Of a DNA stretch of 64,000 nt, positions 21,701-36,700 are shown in pieces. The stretch is from the NCBI GenBank assembly GCA_036873755.1, contig JAVTVY010018700.1, forward strand, positions 1-64,000, in the 5' to 3' direction. The position numbers were made by a program, and so were the translations under genes. Numbering within the stretch: position 1 is the first letter of the stretch; every line of letters begins with the position of its first letter. Source of the DNA: Hanleya hanleyi. Taxonomy: Eukaryota > Mollusca > Polyplacophora > Lepidopleurida > Hanleyidae. A model generated the notes under the pieces. The model did not search any database, was not told where the DNA came from, and was given only the letters and a program-made list of their open reading frames with translations.

Positions 21701-24700
21701 TATATTTCTCTTCCAACAAAAATATACAAAACCAACTACATCTCCCCCCCCGCCAAAATGCTAAGTTAATACCAGACAAAGCGAAACCTAAAGAGCATTG
21801 CTTTAACCCCAAACTAGACAATTAAGTTAGAATGAGGAGATAATTCTGAAGGAGATACCTGCATTCCAGGTGGCATTAAATCCAGGTCTTTGAGTGGAAT
21901 GGTCAGTCCTTAAGATAACAATGGCCCAGCTTGTCATCGTCCGTAAAACTGCTGGAAGTTCTTTTCCAGAGTATCGACCAATGACAGTGCTCGTTTGCAC
22001 CGTGCTGCCATCTCGGACTTCTACGTAATCGTAATCATCTTCTACGTCAAATGCATGAAACTGTAAAGTGAACAATGAAATAATTTGCTGTCTTATTCAT
22101 TATGTTATACCGCTTTAATAGGCAAGGATAAATGTTTATATACATGATATATGTTCAGTTTCACCTCTGTGCATCATGCTTTTCCTTGTACATGTATTAT
22201 TGCTTAGAAGGCTGGAAAAAGATCAAAATGTTTTCAGAAAAACAGTACCCCATGTTAATATTCCAGATCAACTGAAGGCAAAAAGGTGTTTTCAGAGAAA
22301 CTATAGCAACAAGTTATTGGATGAACAAGCCAAAATATAACACAAGACCAATAATTTATTGGGTGACTGTGAGGACTAAAGGCCCATTCTCACGATGGGA
22401 TTTGTAGTAACAAGTCTGCGATTTATGGCAACTCGGTGGGCCTGTGGAATCCCGTGAATTGTAGCCTGCAACTAATCACATGAAATAGGACCTGTTCCAT
22501 TTCATATGACTTGTACAAGTGTGTTCTCACGAAGCAACTGAATTGTATGCTACAAGTTGTCACTACAAAACACTCCGTAATAATGGGCCTTCAGGTGTTT
22601 GAAAACTACTGAGCAAATACTGTTACTGATAAAAGGTTACCGTTATTTGTACAAATGTGTTCACAGGAGCCTTAATCCTCCAATGACAGTCCAGGTAATA
22701 TCTGTAATTCTTAGGGAAGTTTGGAGAATGGAAAACACCGGATGTACCAGTGAGCTCCCCTCCACAGGGGTCTGATGCTGAAATAGAAGGGGAGAGTAAA
22801 ATGTCAACATACAAACAGCAAAATGATGGCTATACACGATGACTTGACAAGTGAAGTAGTCACAGAGAAAGGGAGGCAGAAACGGGGAGGAGTTTTTGGA
22901 TTAAATGAAGGTCGAATTATGTGTAGTATTCGACTTGATGTATGAAGATGCAATCCCTGAACTTCTCTTTCAACAATAAATATCATCACATTCTCTGACA
23001 TAATCGACATCATATTCAAGGTTGTTGTTGAACACACCACTCCAGAGAGAGAAAGAAAAGTTTCATGGACCTGAATCAACCTGTATTCCAAGACTTTCAA
23101 GAACCTGAATCAACCTGTATTTAAGGACTTTCAAGGACCCTAATCAACCTATATTCCAGGACTTTCAAGGACCTGAATCAACCTGTATTCCAGAACTTTC
23201 AAGAACCTGAATAATAAACCTGTATTCCAGGACTTTCAAGGACCTGAATCCACCTGTATTCCAGGACATTCAAGGACCTGAATCAACCTGCATTCCAGAA
23301 CTTTGAAGGACCTGAATCAACCTGTATTCCCGCACTTTCATGGACCTGAATCAACATGTATTCCAGCACTTTCAAGGACCTGAATCAACCTGTATTCCAG
23401 CACAACTGGAAGTAAAAGTAAAATGTTAACATACAAACAGCAAAATGATGGCTATACACGATGTACAAATGTGTTCACAGGAGCCTTAATCCTCCAATGA
23501 CAGTCCAGGTAATATCTGTAATTCTTAGGGAACTTTCAAGAACCTGAATAATAAACCTGTATTCCAGGACTTTCAAGGACCTGAATCAACCTGTATTCCA
23601 GAACTGTCAAGAACCTGAATAATAAACCTGTATTCCAGGACTTTCAAGGACCTGAATCAACCTGTATTGCAGGACATTCAAGGACCTGAATCAACCTGCA
23701 TTCCAGAACTTTGAAGGACCTGAATCAACCTGTATTCCCGCACTTTCATGGACCTGAATCAACATGTATTCCAGCACTTTCAAGGACCTGAATCAACCTG
23801 TATTCCAGCACTTTCAAGGACCTGAATCAACCTGTATTCCAGGACTTTCAAGAACCTGAATCAACCTGCATTCCAGAACTTTCAAGGACCTGAATCAACC
23901 TGTAATACCGCACCTTCATGGACCTGAATCAACATGTATTCCAACACTATCAAGCACCTTTCAAGTATTACAAACACTGAGATAATTTACATATGCAATA
24001 CTTGAAATCTCTTGAATGGCATACGCTTAACATGCTAAATTAACCAACAACATGTTACACGATTTCGTGAGATATAAGGCAAAATGTTGGTTTATTAAAA
24101 TTCATCATTTTAATATTGTGTTGGTGTAATACTTGATAATGTAGGTTTATCAAAGGAAATTTCTTTTATCTGAGAATAGAACTCAGGCAAAACTGTCCAG
24201 ACCTGGAAATTAGTAATTTGAAATTCAAGGATTTTTCATGTTTTCATGCACCTGTGGAAACTATATCAAGGAAGTCGTGGACAACACAACTCATCTTGCT
24301 CCAGAGATATCGGTGTCTAAAATATCACAAAAAAACGGAAAGACAAGCACGGTTGAAAATGAAATGGTTCCAAATAAAAACAAGATATTTTCTAAACGAA
24401 GACTTACTGGAGCATTCTCTCTCATCAGAGCCATCCTGACAGTCTGGTACACCATCACAGAGCCATGCGTCACTGATACATGACTTGCCATCGAGACAAC
24501 GAAACTGGCCATCTACACACGCCACCGCCTCACACACAAATGGGTGATCTTCTGAACAAACTTGTAAATTCCACCAGAAATCTCCCACATCACCGGTTAT
24601 ATTCAGACTGACCTCAACACACAGTTCATCTGAAACAAAAGGTCGGTACATTCAAGGACGTAGACCAGTTGTGGATGTTTGGGGGGGAGAGGATTTCGGT

Positions 24701-27700
24701 GGGGGGATGAGTCTGAGAGTGGGTCACAGCATCATTTTTTTTTATTTTTTTTTTGAAAATTGATGGTAAATTGGCACTCACTGGTAGCATTTGAGCAGAG
24801 TAATATTGTAATAAGAGACCTTCTAAATTGTGCCAAAATGTCCTATAATTGTGGCAATCATCAGAAATAACATTTAATCATGAAAATACATTGATCCCAG
24901 GGTGAAATGATCATTCAATCCCAGTTTGCACCATAACTGATTAGTTTACTTCCCCTGTATTTAGCGACAATTATTTCAGGGTTGAGAAATAAAACGATTA
25001 TCAGGATTTATCATTAAAAGTATTGAATTGTATCAGAAAAACAACTTTGGTTCTGTTACATTTATCAAAAATAGGAATATTTTTTACCTAAGTCAATGGA
25101 GAAATCTGGTTGCTGTGGCGACCAAAACCCGTCATAAAGATCAGCCTCCTGTTCACTCCCCCAGGAACAGGAATCTGGACCATTACATGACAACCCTGAA
25201 ATTCAACAGAAATTACACAATGTGATTAACAATGGATTTGTGATTTAAGTTTTGAGGATAGGTTCTTCATACATATGAACAAGAATTCTGAGATCCCCAA
25301 TAGCTCATTTCTAAATTGTGTTCACATGGGAACATTACTGTTGGACAAAATTGAAGCTTGGAGTTATGTGTGCGGGGGTTTTGGCTGGGCTTGATATATG
25401 AGTATGTTTTACAGTGACATAATTAGAGGTAAGAGTTGAGGTGAAGTGAAACTTCCTCTTGTTTAGGAGATGAAGCGTGGAGCACGTACTTGTAGTTCTG
25501 GGGTGAGGATAAGTCACTGAGTGACGCTGGGTTATTGAATGTAAGATTTTAGAATATATGGGGTTACGGGGGTGGGGAGATGATTAGTTGTGCCCACATG
25601 TCAAAGTAGAATAAACATGCCGAGCTAGTAAGACACCTTATACTAAACATCCGTAAATAATTGTCCTGTGAATTACCACACCACAAGATGATACTTATTA
25701 AGTGTAATTGGAACCAACAAAATCACTATGCAGGGCATGAATTTACCATAAAACTTTACAAGACCATTGGGCTGGTATGTTTCATTATAAAAAGGTGAAA
25801 TTCTTTAATTATAACCAGCCAGTGGGGCTGGTTAGCTAGCTTTAGAACTATATTCAACCGGACAAGTTCTAAATTCACCAGCCATGGGCTGCCGGGCAAG
25901 TTGTGGCAATTTCGAGCCCTGCTATGGGCCAGAATACTGAAAATAGGGCTGATTTCGCCCTGTTAATATGTTCATAAACAGGCTTATACACAAATAATTG
26001 AGTACCACTAACATATACAAGTCTAAAATCTAGAAAAATATGGAATTACAGTCACAGATACATCCAGTATTTTTCAGAAAAGCCTTCGTTCCCGCCAAGG
26101 AGGAGGACGAAAGTGTCCTCCACTGTAGAAGAGTTCTTTGTGACCAGACTTGATTGAGGAAGATAGGGTCCCCCGAATACTTGAAGAGCTTGGGCAAAAA
26201 GGATAAATCGAGCTTACCAGAGTACTTGTTGTTGTTGTTGTTGTTAAAAAATTACGGAAAACGCTTTTCTTACAAAAGAAATATTTACAATAGTTGTTGT
26301 CTTGATGCTAAAGCTATCCGTAATCCCTGAGACGAATATAGTGTCCCAGGTAATCGGTAATCAGTCTTGTGGCACTACTCTGTTCAATATTATAGGCTTC
26401 TCCGCGGTGCTATAATATAGGTACCGGTATATCTACTCTCTACACTTTTGCTGTGTTCCTCCTACCAGGTACTCTGACAACAGAGATTGAGGTCACTGCC
26501 ATACCTGTACAAAACAGGTGTTTGCTGATTAACTCAACATGTTGAATCCAATTTTTAGGTTTCTTCTTTTTCTAACGTTGTTTTAATACTAATGATAACA
26601 TTTTATCATCGTTGGATAAACGTTAGCGTGCTATCTGAAGCTCTCTGAATGGTTGAGTTGGGCTCCAGTCAAGATATGCATGTAGACCCGAGATTTTAAC
26701 CGGCCCGTATCCATAATTTTGCCAGTGGATATTGATATTAATACGAGACAATAGCGCGATCGAGATAATCAACCTTTTCAATAAACCACTTCATGTTGAG
26801 TGGATATTGTTCCGTAATACCGCATAACTGACAGAGGCTAGTTTCATATAGCCCAATCCTCGCCTACTAATTTCTTATCCCAGAAAAAAGCTGGGGAAAA
26901 AACACCTACTAACACTTTGAAATGCAAATTTTGACCCCAAGATTAGTGTCGCTCGATTATATAAGTTTGGTTCATCAGTAGTAGTATACAAAAGCTAAAT
27001 TTCGGAGCATTTTTGCGCGCCCAGATTTATCAGCCCCTGATCCGAGGACGCGACGATAACGCCACGGATGACGTCATTTCCGGGTCTAGTGGGAGACTTA
27101 GGCCTACAGCCGACAGATCTGGTTAGATTTGGATTTTTGCACAGCTCTATGGTTTGAAGGGTGTATAGAAAGAATGCCAGAGTTTAAAATATCGAAACAT
27201 ATGCATCACTAGCTACATAATAATAATAATAATAATGATAATAATAATAATAAACTTTATTTCAACACGGACAAACCATCAGTATACACAGCTGGTCTTC
27301 GCGGCATCTACCGGGGTACTGGATTGTTTTCACCAGGGCGATAAAAATACCTCCATGGAATAAACGTATACATTAGAACATTTTCTAACTGATAAAGATA
27401 CAGCGAAAGCCTGAATTTGATAAGTCAAATCACTCAGCTGGAGATTGGGATTTTGAATCCAACATTATCTGATTCATCTTTTGTATTGGCAGACAGACCA
27501 GGCTGTTGAGAAGGACAATAACCCATAAATTATAGTTTTCTATTTATAAAATTGAATTCCAGCCTATTTTTGTTCAGGCCTATCCAGCATGCCTGAGCCT
27601 AATGTTAACCTCTGTTGTCTCAACGACTGCACTGAACCATATGGTCAATTGCAAAAAAAAGCACGAATAGCCCGATCGCGCTATTCAACCTTCTTGAAGG

Positions 27701-30700
27701 ATTAATAACCACTTCTTAAATTTAAATTGATCCACCCTCGCCGGATTCCTCTGCCTCTCGATATCGGGGAGCATCAATGGGGAAAGCGCAACAGGAGCTT
27801 GCTACCTATGTTCATTGGTTAATTAGGTTGATTGGGGAGAGGGGTTCGAGAGAGTAAAGAAACGTACTTTTCTTCACTCCCTTGCAAATCACCCTGCCGC
27901 CCCATGCAAAGGGTGGAAATGTTCGATGATTACACAGCACACTCGTCGTATTGTAAATCTAGTGGGAGCCTCACGATAAGATTAGTGTCGCTCGATTATA
28001 TAAGTTTGGTTCATCAGTAGTAGTATACAAAAGCTAAATTTCCGAGCATTTTTGCGCGCCCAGATTTATCAGCCCCTGATCCGAGGACGCGACGATAACG
28101 CCACGGATGACGTCATTTCCGGGTCAAAGTGTATTTCCGGGTTAACGGTCACGTCTGGGTCAAAGGTCACTTCCGGTCAGGTGACGGCCCAGCAACAGTT
28201 ATCTGCCACAAAATAAGACCGTAAGCTTCAGTTATTTCAACGTTAAGCGCAATGGGCAACCCACTCATGGACATTCGCGGTATCGGGTGTGGCATTTGTT
28301 TTTTCTGTGTCGAAAAGTTCTGACTGCGCATGTGTATTCCATAGGCAGGCCTGAGGTGGACGCTTTGGGGTAGAGGTGGATCAACATTTGTCCGATTAGG
28401 GTTAGGGTATCAAAGTGAAGGACCGTGGGGGACCCATCCGACTAGACTGGTGTGGGGTGAAAGTAGGGCTATGGATCGGGGAGGGTATCCATGTGAAGCG
28501 CTCCTCGAGGTCGATCATGTAAAACCCATATGAACCAAGTCTAGATGGGCTAATATCGGTTCCCAGCGGATCGTGTCCTGCCGAGAGGGGCGCGGTGAGA
28601 CAGCGCTCGCAAAAAAATGGGATATTGTTGTTGTTGAGATTGTATAGTCTCTAAATTTCGGAAAAAACACCCACATCAAGGGAAGTAATGCAGTTGCCCC
28701 TTAGTAGTAGAGAAAGCAGAAATGCAGTATATTTGCCCTATAACCTTTGTGGAGAGTTTTACAGTAATGTCTTAGAAACGGGTTTTGGGGGGAGATGGGG
28801 CCTTGTTCTGGTTACCTGGTAGAGTTACCTCTGTGTGTTTGTGTGTGTGTGTGGGGGGGGGTGATGGTGGCGTGAGTGTGTTTGTGTGGGGGTGGGAGAT
28901 GGTGTGTGGTGGTGGTGATGGATGTTTGTGGCGGTGGCGCTGACCGCCCGTCTTAACGCAGTGACGCCCTAACGCCCTAACAACTTCTATCGCTAGTCTA
29001 TTACGGCAAACAGATAAGAGAAAGACAGATCAACAAATTCACGCTGAGGGAGCCGCGTTGGGTATGTTTACAATTCAAGTATGGTGTGTATCGGGCGCAT
29101 CGTCGGCTGCGCTTGACCAATCAGAAGTCACCATTTCAGAAAGTTCAATCTTCGGCCATTGTCGCTCCTGGCTTAAGCGTCGTCGGGCAGATATTGTAAA
29201 GGCAATGTGTCCCGGAACAGCTGTTTGCGCATTTTGATCGCATTTTGCAGGGCCTCGGTGGGTGGTAGCCCCATATTCTCTTCCAGGTGACGCTTGGTCT
29301 TCATGATGGACCTGTGCGTGGGGTCGCCTTTCATTTCAAGTGGTAGCAGGGTATACTGTTCATAGATCGCCATGGTTGTTTTCCTGGTGTTGGAGTGCAT
29401 TTGGATGTACGCCTGTTGTAAGTTATCCTGTCTGGCGTCCTCGATCGCTGCAGCATGAGTATTGATAGCTGCTGTCACAATACGATCACAAAAGGTAGGT
29501 TCTTTCTCACTTCCGTGAGAGGTAGCCTGACTATCTGAGGTCAAGCTCTCTATATCAATGTATAGACTCGCGGCAGTATCTGTTTCGGTATCGGTAGGTG
29601 GACGCTCAGCAGTCTCAGTATCAGCATCTGACTCAGTGGTCTCCTCGGTGTCTTCATCACATGTATATTCTTTTGGTGTCGCATCATATCGTAATGTCTT
29701 GTGAACGTGCGTTCGCACTCAGAGCAAGTATGCTGACGGTTGAATGTCGACTGTGCACGTTTTTGGGATACGCTCGCATTTATGGACAGTAACGCCCGCC
29801 AACGCTCAGCTTAACGCTTCACCGCCCTGGTGAAATAGCTCAGATGCTCTGATGGTCCTATGGAATTGACACTAATTCATCGAAATTCAGTAACGCCCTA
29901 ACGCCCTATCTTAACCACTAACTGAACGCTTTAACGCCATATCGTAACGCTTTAACGCATTGTCGCTCATCCATGGACGAACATCATCATGTTGGGTGTT
30001 GGAGAAGATAATTTCCGGTCACCAGCTGCCTCTCCATAAAGGTTTGAAATGTCGAATGCAGCAGATTTTGGGCACGGGTAGTTGTGTTGGTATCTTCTTT
30101 GGGTCACAAAGACATACCCGGGTCACCCATTGGATGTCATCTACGAGCATGACTAGATGACAACGCATGCGTTGGTGCTGAGCGACCACGGTGGTCCCAC
30201 CTTGAGCTGTATCAATAATAGCATCGACTTGAACGTCGGCTTGACGTAACGCTTCGGCTAGAATATCCTCGTTGTTCGATACACAGTTTACATCAGGCAA
30301 GGTGGACTCTGTGCTGCTCATGGTGAACAGTGGACGCTTTTGATCTTAATGATGCGTTCAAGCAGATGTTTCTTTTGTGCAACTGCTATGGCATATGCCG
30401 CTGTCAAACTCGGAGTTTTCAACATCGACGATTCCCATATGAACTGAGTTTTTCCCGGCAATTTCATATGGGCCACGAGGTCGACATACTGCTGACATGA
30501 AGCCCGTCGTAGTCTAGGTACCAAAGTGTGATGGACTAGAAATGCGGCTTCCTCTTTCGAATTACAAGCCTCTGGTCCGTCATTCATAATTCAGCCGTCG
30601 TCCATTAAAGAATATCCGCGTCCATAATCCAAAGACCTATTCCATATTTCATATAACAGTATTAGCACCAAATTCAAAAAGACAATCATAGTATACATAA

Positions 30701-33700
30701 ACATAGCTAGAATACCCTTTGTGGTGACACTTGTTTTCTGTGGCCTCCAACGTCTCGCCCACCTCGGAGTCCATGCTTTCTTTGAACACATCCTTCCACA
30801 GCCTTGTGTTCACGTTCTGTTTTTTCCCTTATACGGGTTTGGGTTGGTCCTTCAGGGTTGGGCGATATTCCGAGACTGGTGATATGAAGGCGGCCCGCTT
30901 TATGGGGGCAGGTTGGATAGAAACTCGCTGGACGGGCGCTGCCAAGTGTGAAATCAGTGGATGGCATGAATTACAGGCGTCTGGTCCGTCATTCATAATT
31001 CAGCCGTCGTACATTAAAGAATATCTGCGTCCATAATCCAAACACCTATTCCATATTCCATATAACAGTATTAGCACCAAATTCAAAAAGACAATCATAG
31101 TATACAAAAACATAGGCTAGTTTCCTGCAAGATTTCAATGATCTGTATTCTTAATCCATAACAATCGTTCTAAAGTCGTCATCTAGAGAATGATGTATCT
31201 CAGTCACGCTTTGATTGTGACTGTTCATATGAGCATCATGAAGGTCGCTGGCTCTGACGTTGTGGTGACCCCTCGCCGGGTATTAGGTGGGTCGTCAACC
31301 GGCGATCTTCAGAGGTATGAGCTTTTAAGTCTACGAACAGGTAACCATATGGATGACCCATCGCGGCTTGAAACGCCTGCATGAAATGGTCGATGTTCTG
31401 ATGATAAATTCGAATACCAAACACGGATTTGCGCCCCGTCGATCGGATTGGAGAACAACATGAGGTATTAGCATTGCAAGACAATATCTCTGGTCGAATA
31501 CTCTGGGCGCCTTCCCTTGAGGAAAGAGATTCTGGGTCAAATAGATGAACACAGATTTCGATAATGGGATCCTTTGGTAACAAGTCGCGTTGTGTGAATT
31601 GTCCTTGGCCGCACCCTCGGTCGCACCTGTGGACTACGACGTTGGTCTGTACAGGGTTGAAGTAATAGATTTGATCGATATCGTGAGGATTACCTGGGAC
31701 AAAGCTCACATTCTGTAACCTTGTAGTTTCGTAGGCGGGTTGTCACTGGCTGTAGCACCAGACTATACGGGTATAACTGACAGGCCTTTCCTCTAAGAAT
31801 TTGATTACCTATGACGTCTTGCCACATCCGGTCTGGCCGCAGACCGTCATGGTATAGGGATGCTCTACTTCAATTGGTGGACCCATAGCGGAACTCGGTG
31901 GCGTCTCTTGGTTGTGTTTATATTGTATGTGTCTGAGCATACTATCGCAACGAGAGAAGGTTCTCTGAGATCGTACAGGTACACGACATGTTGATTACTT
32001 GACCAATACATATGGACTAAGGATGGAAACGTGTTAATCCCGATATGTACAGACACCACCACGGTGACCACCACCACCACAGACATCCACCATCATCACC
32101 GCCATCCCCACCACCACACACCATCAAACACCACCACACACACAGACACACACCACCACTACACACCACCACAAACACACATCATACATACACACACACC
32201 ACCACCACCACCAAACACACACAGTTAACCCCATCTCCCTCAAACGCGTTCCAAAGGCGTTACTTTAAACTCTCCACAAAGGTCATTGCGCAATTATACT
32301 GGGTTTCTGCTTTCTCTACTACTAAGGGGCAACTGTATTACTTCTCTTCACGTGGGTGTTATTTTCTTCGAAATGGAGAGACTACACAATCTCAACAACA
32401 ACAATATCCCATTCCGTCGCCCATTAAAGAATATACGCGTCCATAATCCAAAGACCTATTCCACATAACAGTATCAACACCACCAGCGTTCCGTGTTCCG
32501 CTTTTTTCTGTGAAAATTTTTTCATGGACCAGCTATCTCACCTCCACCTCTCGGCAGGCCACGATTCGCTGGGAACCGATATTAGCCCATTTAGACTGGT
32601 TGATAGGGGTTTTCCATATTTTGGTGGTAAAGTCCATGTTTCCGATTTTTTTCCGGGGAAAGTTTTACATAAACCCACCCATTACATGATTGACCTCGAG
32701 GAGTGCTTCACATGGATACCTTCTCCGACCCAGAAGGCCCACTACTGGCCCACTTCGACCCCAAAACGTCCATTCAAATGCCTTTTCCAACAATTTCCTG
32801 CCTGCGTATGCGCACCATAGCCCTACTTTCACTTAACACCAGTCTAGTAGGATGGTCCCTGCGAGTGCTTCACTTTGATACCTCATACGTCCCAATCTGA
32901 CAAATATTGATCCACCTCGACCCCAAAACATCCACTTCAGGCCTGATTATGGACAACGCATGCGCAGTCAGAACTTTTTCAGCGAACGGCAACCCATGTC
33001 CTCCCGTCGTATTCTACAGCGCTATACAGAAAAAACACGGTGCCACACCACACATCGCAAATGTCAATGAGTGGGTTGCCCATTGGGCCTAACATTGAAA
33101 TAACTGAAGCGTACAGTCTTATTTAGGGGTAGATAACTCTTGCTGGACCGTCACGTGACCGGGAGCGAGCGTTGACCCGGACGTGACCTTTGACCCGAAA
33201 ATGCCCTTTGACCTAAAAATGCAATTGACGCGGAAGTGACGTCATTCGTCACGTCATCGGACCAGGGGCAGATAACTCTCTGCGCGCAAAAGTACTCGGC
33301 AATTCAGCTTTTATATACGTCTATCTGTGCAATTTTATTTTCAGGTCATACATACTTGTTGGGAACTTATTAGCAAACTTACACCTTTTCTTATTAACTC
33401 GCATAATTTTACAAGGACATTTTCTATTTTCACAGTATACGGTTTCATATGTCCCATGCTATTAGTTAAGAAAATAATCTTTTTCTCTCTATTTTTTCTT
33501 CTTGTTCAACAGACTATAACCGGAAATAATAGTTAACTGTTAAATGACTAACTTATCCTCCGGCATAATTTTCTTCTCGTCAGATCTGTTTCTCAGCCCA
33601 GAAGTGTTATTTAGATAAAATCTTAATAAAGGTCTCGCACGTTTCTCTACAATGTTAAGCGTATGTTCGTTACACATGCCCTCCAGGTGTTGAATCAATC

Positions 33701-36700
33701 GCAATCCCATGATGTTTGTGGTCGTTTCATTAAATGAAAAAAAAATGTATTTATTTTATTAAGTTGTCTTTAAAAAACCTTGGGTAACGGGCCTACATGC
33801 CTTCTATAAATAGTATTTGCCTATATTGCGAAAAAAAATGGAATTTTAAATCAACATGCCGACACACAATTGTATCGTTATCAACACCAATTCGGGTTGA
33901 TTTTAACGCGATTTGTGTTATTTTCAACACAATTCTGGTGCTAAAATGGTTTCAAAACATTTTTTCGTAGTGTACCGGTACGGTATTAGATAAGAATAAT
34001 AAACTTGCCATACACCCCTGTTAAATAAATTGTTGGCTGAGGTTGTTGAATCAAGTCAATGTAAGAAAATGATTTCTTAAAATTAGATGTTTGAAAATAT
34101 TATTATATATTGGGAATAGTTATGCTATGTATGTGATCATACCATTGCCCAGTTTTTCTACTGGGCCGTGGCAGAATATCTTGAGGGGTGGTTCGCCTTC
34201 CTGACATTTTAAGGCGTCCGTCTTAGAATGGCATTGTTTAGAATTATTTTCATTTTAATTCTTAGAAGAGGGTAACGACCCCTGTTCCTCACCCTCCACC
34301 CCCCGCCACGCGCTTTCCACCCTGCCCCTTTACTATATATAATTACTGAGATTGAACAGTCTGAACGCCAAAATCTTACCTATCCAGAAGGCGTCCGAGT
34401 ATTGTGACTGTGACACGTGATCGTCCCGCCTCCGCCTCCGACGACTGATCTCGACTAAATTATTTAACACGGTTTGACCAGCAAACCTATTAAAACTACT
34501 CGTGTCTATTTCTAACATACGTCCGCCATAACTGAAAAAAAACGAAGAAAAATGTTAATATAGAGTCATTAACGTCTATATCGGCACAACACAACATATA
34601 ACAACACAACACAGTAGGCATGGTATGTTGTGGTAGAAATACCTTTCATAAAAATATCTATTTCATGGGGGGAAATAATGCGCATTGCGCTGGAAACCCC
34701 TCTGCCTCTGGAAGTATTTGAATCGTGAGCTAGCTCAGGGAAATTTGCATCACATTAGTTTAGTGAAAAATAAGCCATGCGGTCCAGCTGCTCGTCTTGA
34801 ATATCTCCCTAGTATAATCCGTGGCATGTCCTACTCCTCCTCCTCCTCCTCCTCCACTTTACTCACTGCACAGCGAGTCGCATAGGTGTGGCGCGGGATG
34901 GGCGAGAGACCTGGGGTTTTCGCTACCTGAGATTCCATGGGCCAGGCTTACACCCTACAGTAGAAAGGGTCGACTGCTCATGCTCGATGAGTAGTGCGCG
35001 ATGAGTAGTATAGAAAGGGCACTCGATCTCCCTATCCCTATAGGTGTGGCGCGGGATAGGGTGGGGCGAGAGACTTGGGGTTTTCGCTACCTGAGATTCC
35101 ATGGGTCAGGCTTGCACCCTACCATAGAATGGGTCGACTGCGCATGCGCGATGAGTAGTATAGAAAGGGCACGCGACCTCCCTATCCCTATAAACTAGCC
35201 CATGGGGGTGAATGAACCCATGGGGGAGAATGAGCCATGGGGGTGAATGAGCACTGGTATTCATAATTGCCCGGCGTGAAAGTAAATTCCTGCAGGAATT
35301 ATCACATAGATATTACCGAGATGGAAAAAACTTGCAATGTTAAAGATTTTGCTGCAAGGATTTTAAAATCATGCAAAGAACAATTTCAAAAGTGTGTAAG
35401 CAACTCTCCCAATCTACATGTAGTTAAAGCAAGATGGTATATCAGAGAAATATGTTCCGTGATATTACATGTATCTGAGTTTACTGAGATTGGCAACTAT
35501 CCATGCTGCATTTCTTTTAGCAGTGGACCACGTAATAGAGCTATAAGATTTGGCCTATTCGTCATACATGTAAGGAAAACACAATATGTGACAATATGTA
35601 GCAGAAATTCTTGTCATTCTAAACAGGGATGTGTGATGTAACTTTGATCATATATAACACTGACATACGTTTGAGCGACCGCTTTGACCATTGACAAAGG
35701 CGAATATAGGTCCAGTCCTTTATTTATGTGCTGTAAATTTTGTAATCCATGGCATTGTAACAGCAAAGATATTTTGGTGACGACTGATGAATGGATGGCC
35801 AAGTACGACCCTAGGGTGAATAACTTTAGAAGTGGGACATTTAAATATTAACAAAAGATTGCTGAAAATAATACGCAGATTACTTTCGAGGCGGAAATGA
35901 CGAAATGGACGATATAGGCTTCCGTAGATTTGTATAATTTCTTCTTCATTGAATGTCACATGGTTTCCTATATGTCTCGATCCTATACCGTTTTTCTTTT
36001 ATTGACAATGGAATATTATAATTCATATATAACATGTATTGTGCTACATAACAGGCATTGTGCTTTATACCTCATGTTGCATTTCCGACCTTAGAAAAAA
36101 AATCCTCTTACGTGTACCGTAAAATCCACACACAGGAAATCGTGTGCGAATGCAGTTAAATAAAATCTCGACAGATATCAAACGACAGGTAACCGGAAAC
36201 GTGCGAATGACAGGAAACCAGGTGATTGAACACAGGTCCTGCAGAATATATTGTTCTTTATTTGGATCGTACGTGGAACCAAGTTTTTCTTTTTCCATTG
36301 TAGGTTTTGGTTCTTTATGCAGGTGCAACCAAACTAAAGAACCAAAATACTACAAAGGAATACAAGGCAAACTGAACCAAAACTGGTTTCACTTTGAACC
36401 AAAATGAATCGAATATTCTGAAGAATAAGGATAATTGTTTGTCTTATAACAATTACGAACCTTTGACAAGTAGAATGAGCCATTTCCCATGATATGGACG
36501 CTTCTATGACTATTAAACATTTACTGCCAACTTTCTCCCAACCTACAGAAGAAAAGACAACATCCACAAACAATTCCAGACCCTTCCTCATAATTACAAT
36601 ACATTCAAAAACGATAATAACAGTTAATATGTACAAGTAAAGAAACGTCTCCTTTACTCCCGTCCCCCTCCCCTTTCATTCAAATACCGGTAATATTTTT

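Larger units (their letters stand above)
28020..33316. mobile_element. Polinton-like element with long inverted terminal repeats
   Basis: Left (28020-28955) and right (32052-33316) arms are reverse complements, with diverged but continuous matches: GGGCAACCCACTCAT against ATGAGTGGGTTGCCC, and 'gggatattgttgttgttgag' against 'ctcaacaacaacaatatccc'. The inner ends are TG/CA-rich. The ~3.1-kb core has minus-strand remnants of a C2H2-finger protein, unidentified ORFs and an A32-type packaging ATPase. These traits fit the Polinton/adintovirus/Polinton-like-virus group; no polymerase, integrase or capsid gene is seen, so the copy is reduced. It sits in a lectin-gene intron and is broken by several Penelope-like tail insertions. 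Confidence 0.65.

Noticed and set aside
26060..26220. Additional lectin-gene exon on the minus strand
   Set aside because: Open in two frames but without a splice donor; the lectin domain is already complete with the exons found.
32031..32446. His/Thr-rich plus-strand ORFs
   Set aside because: They are translations of the CA/CCA microsatellite in the right inverted terminal repeat.
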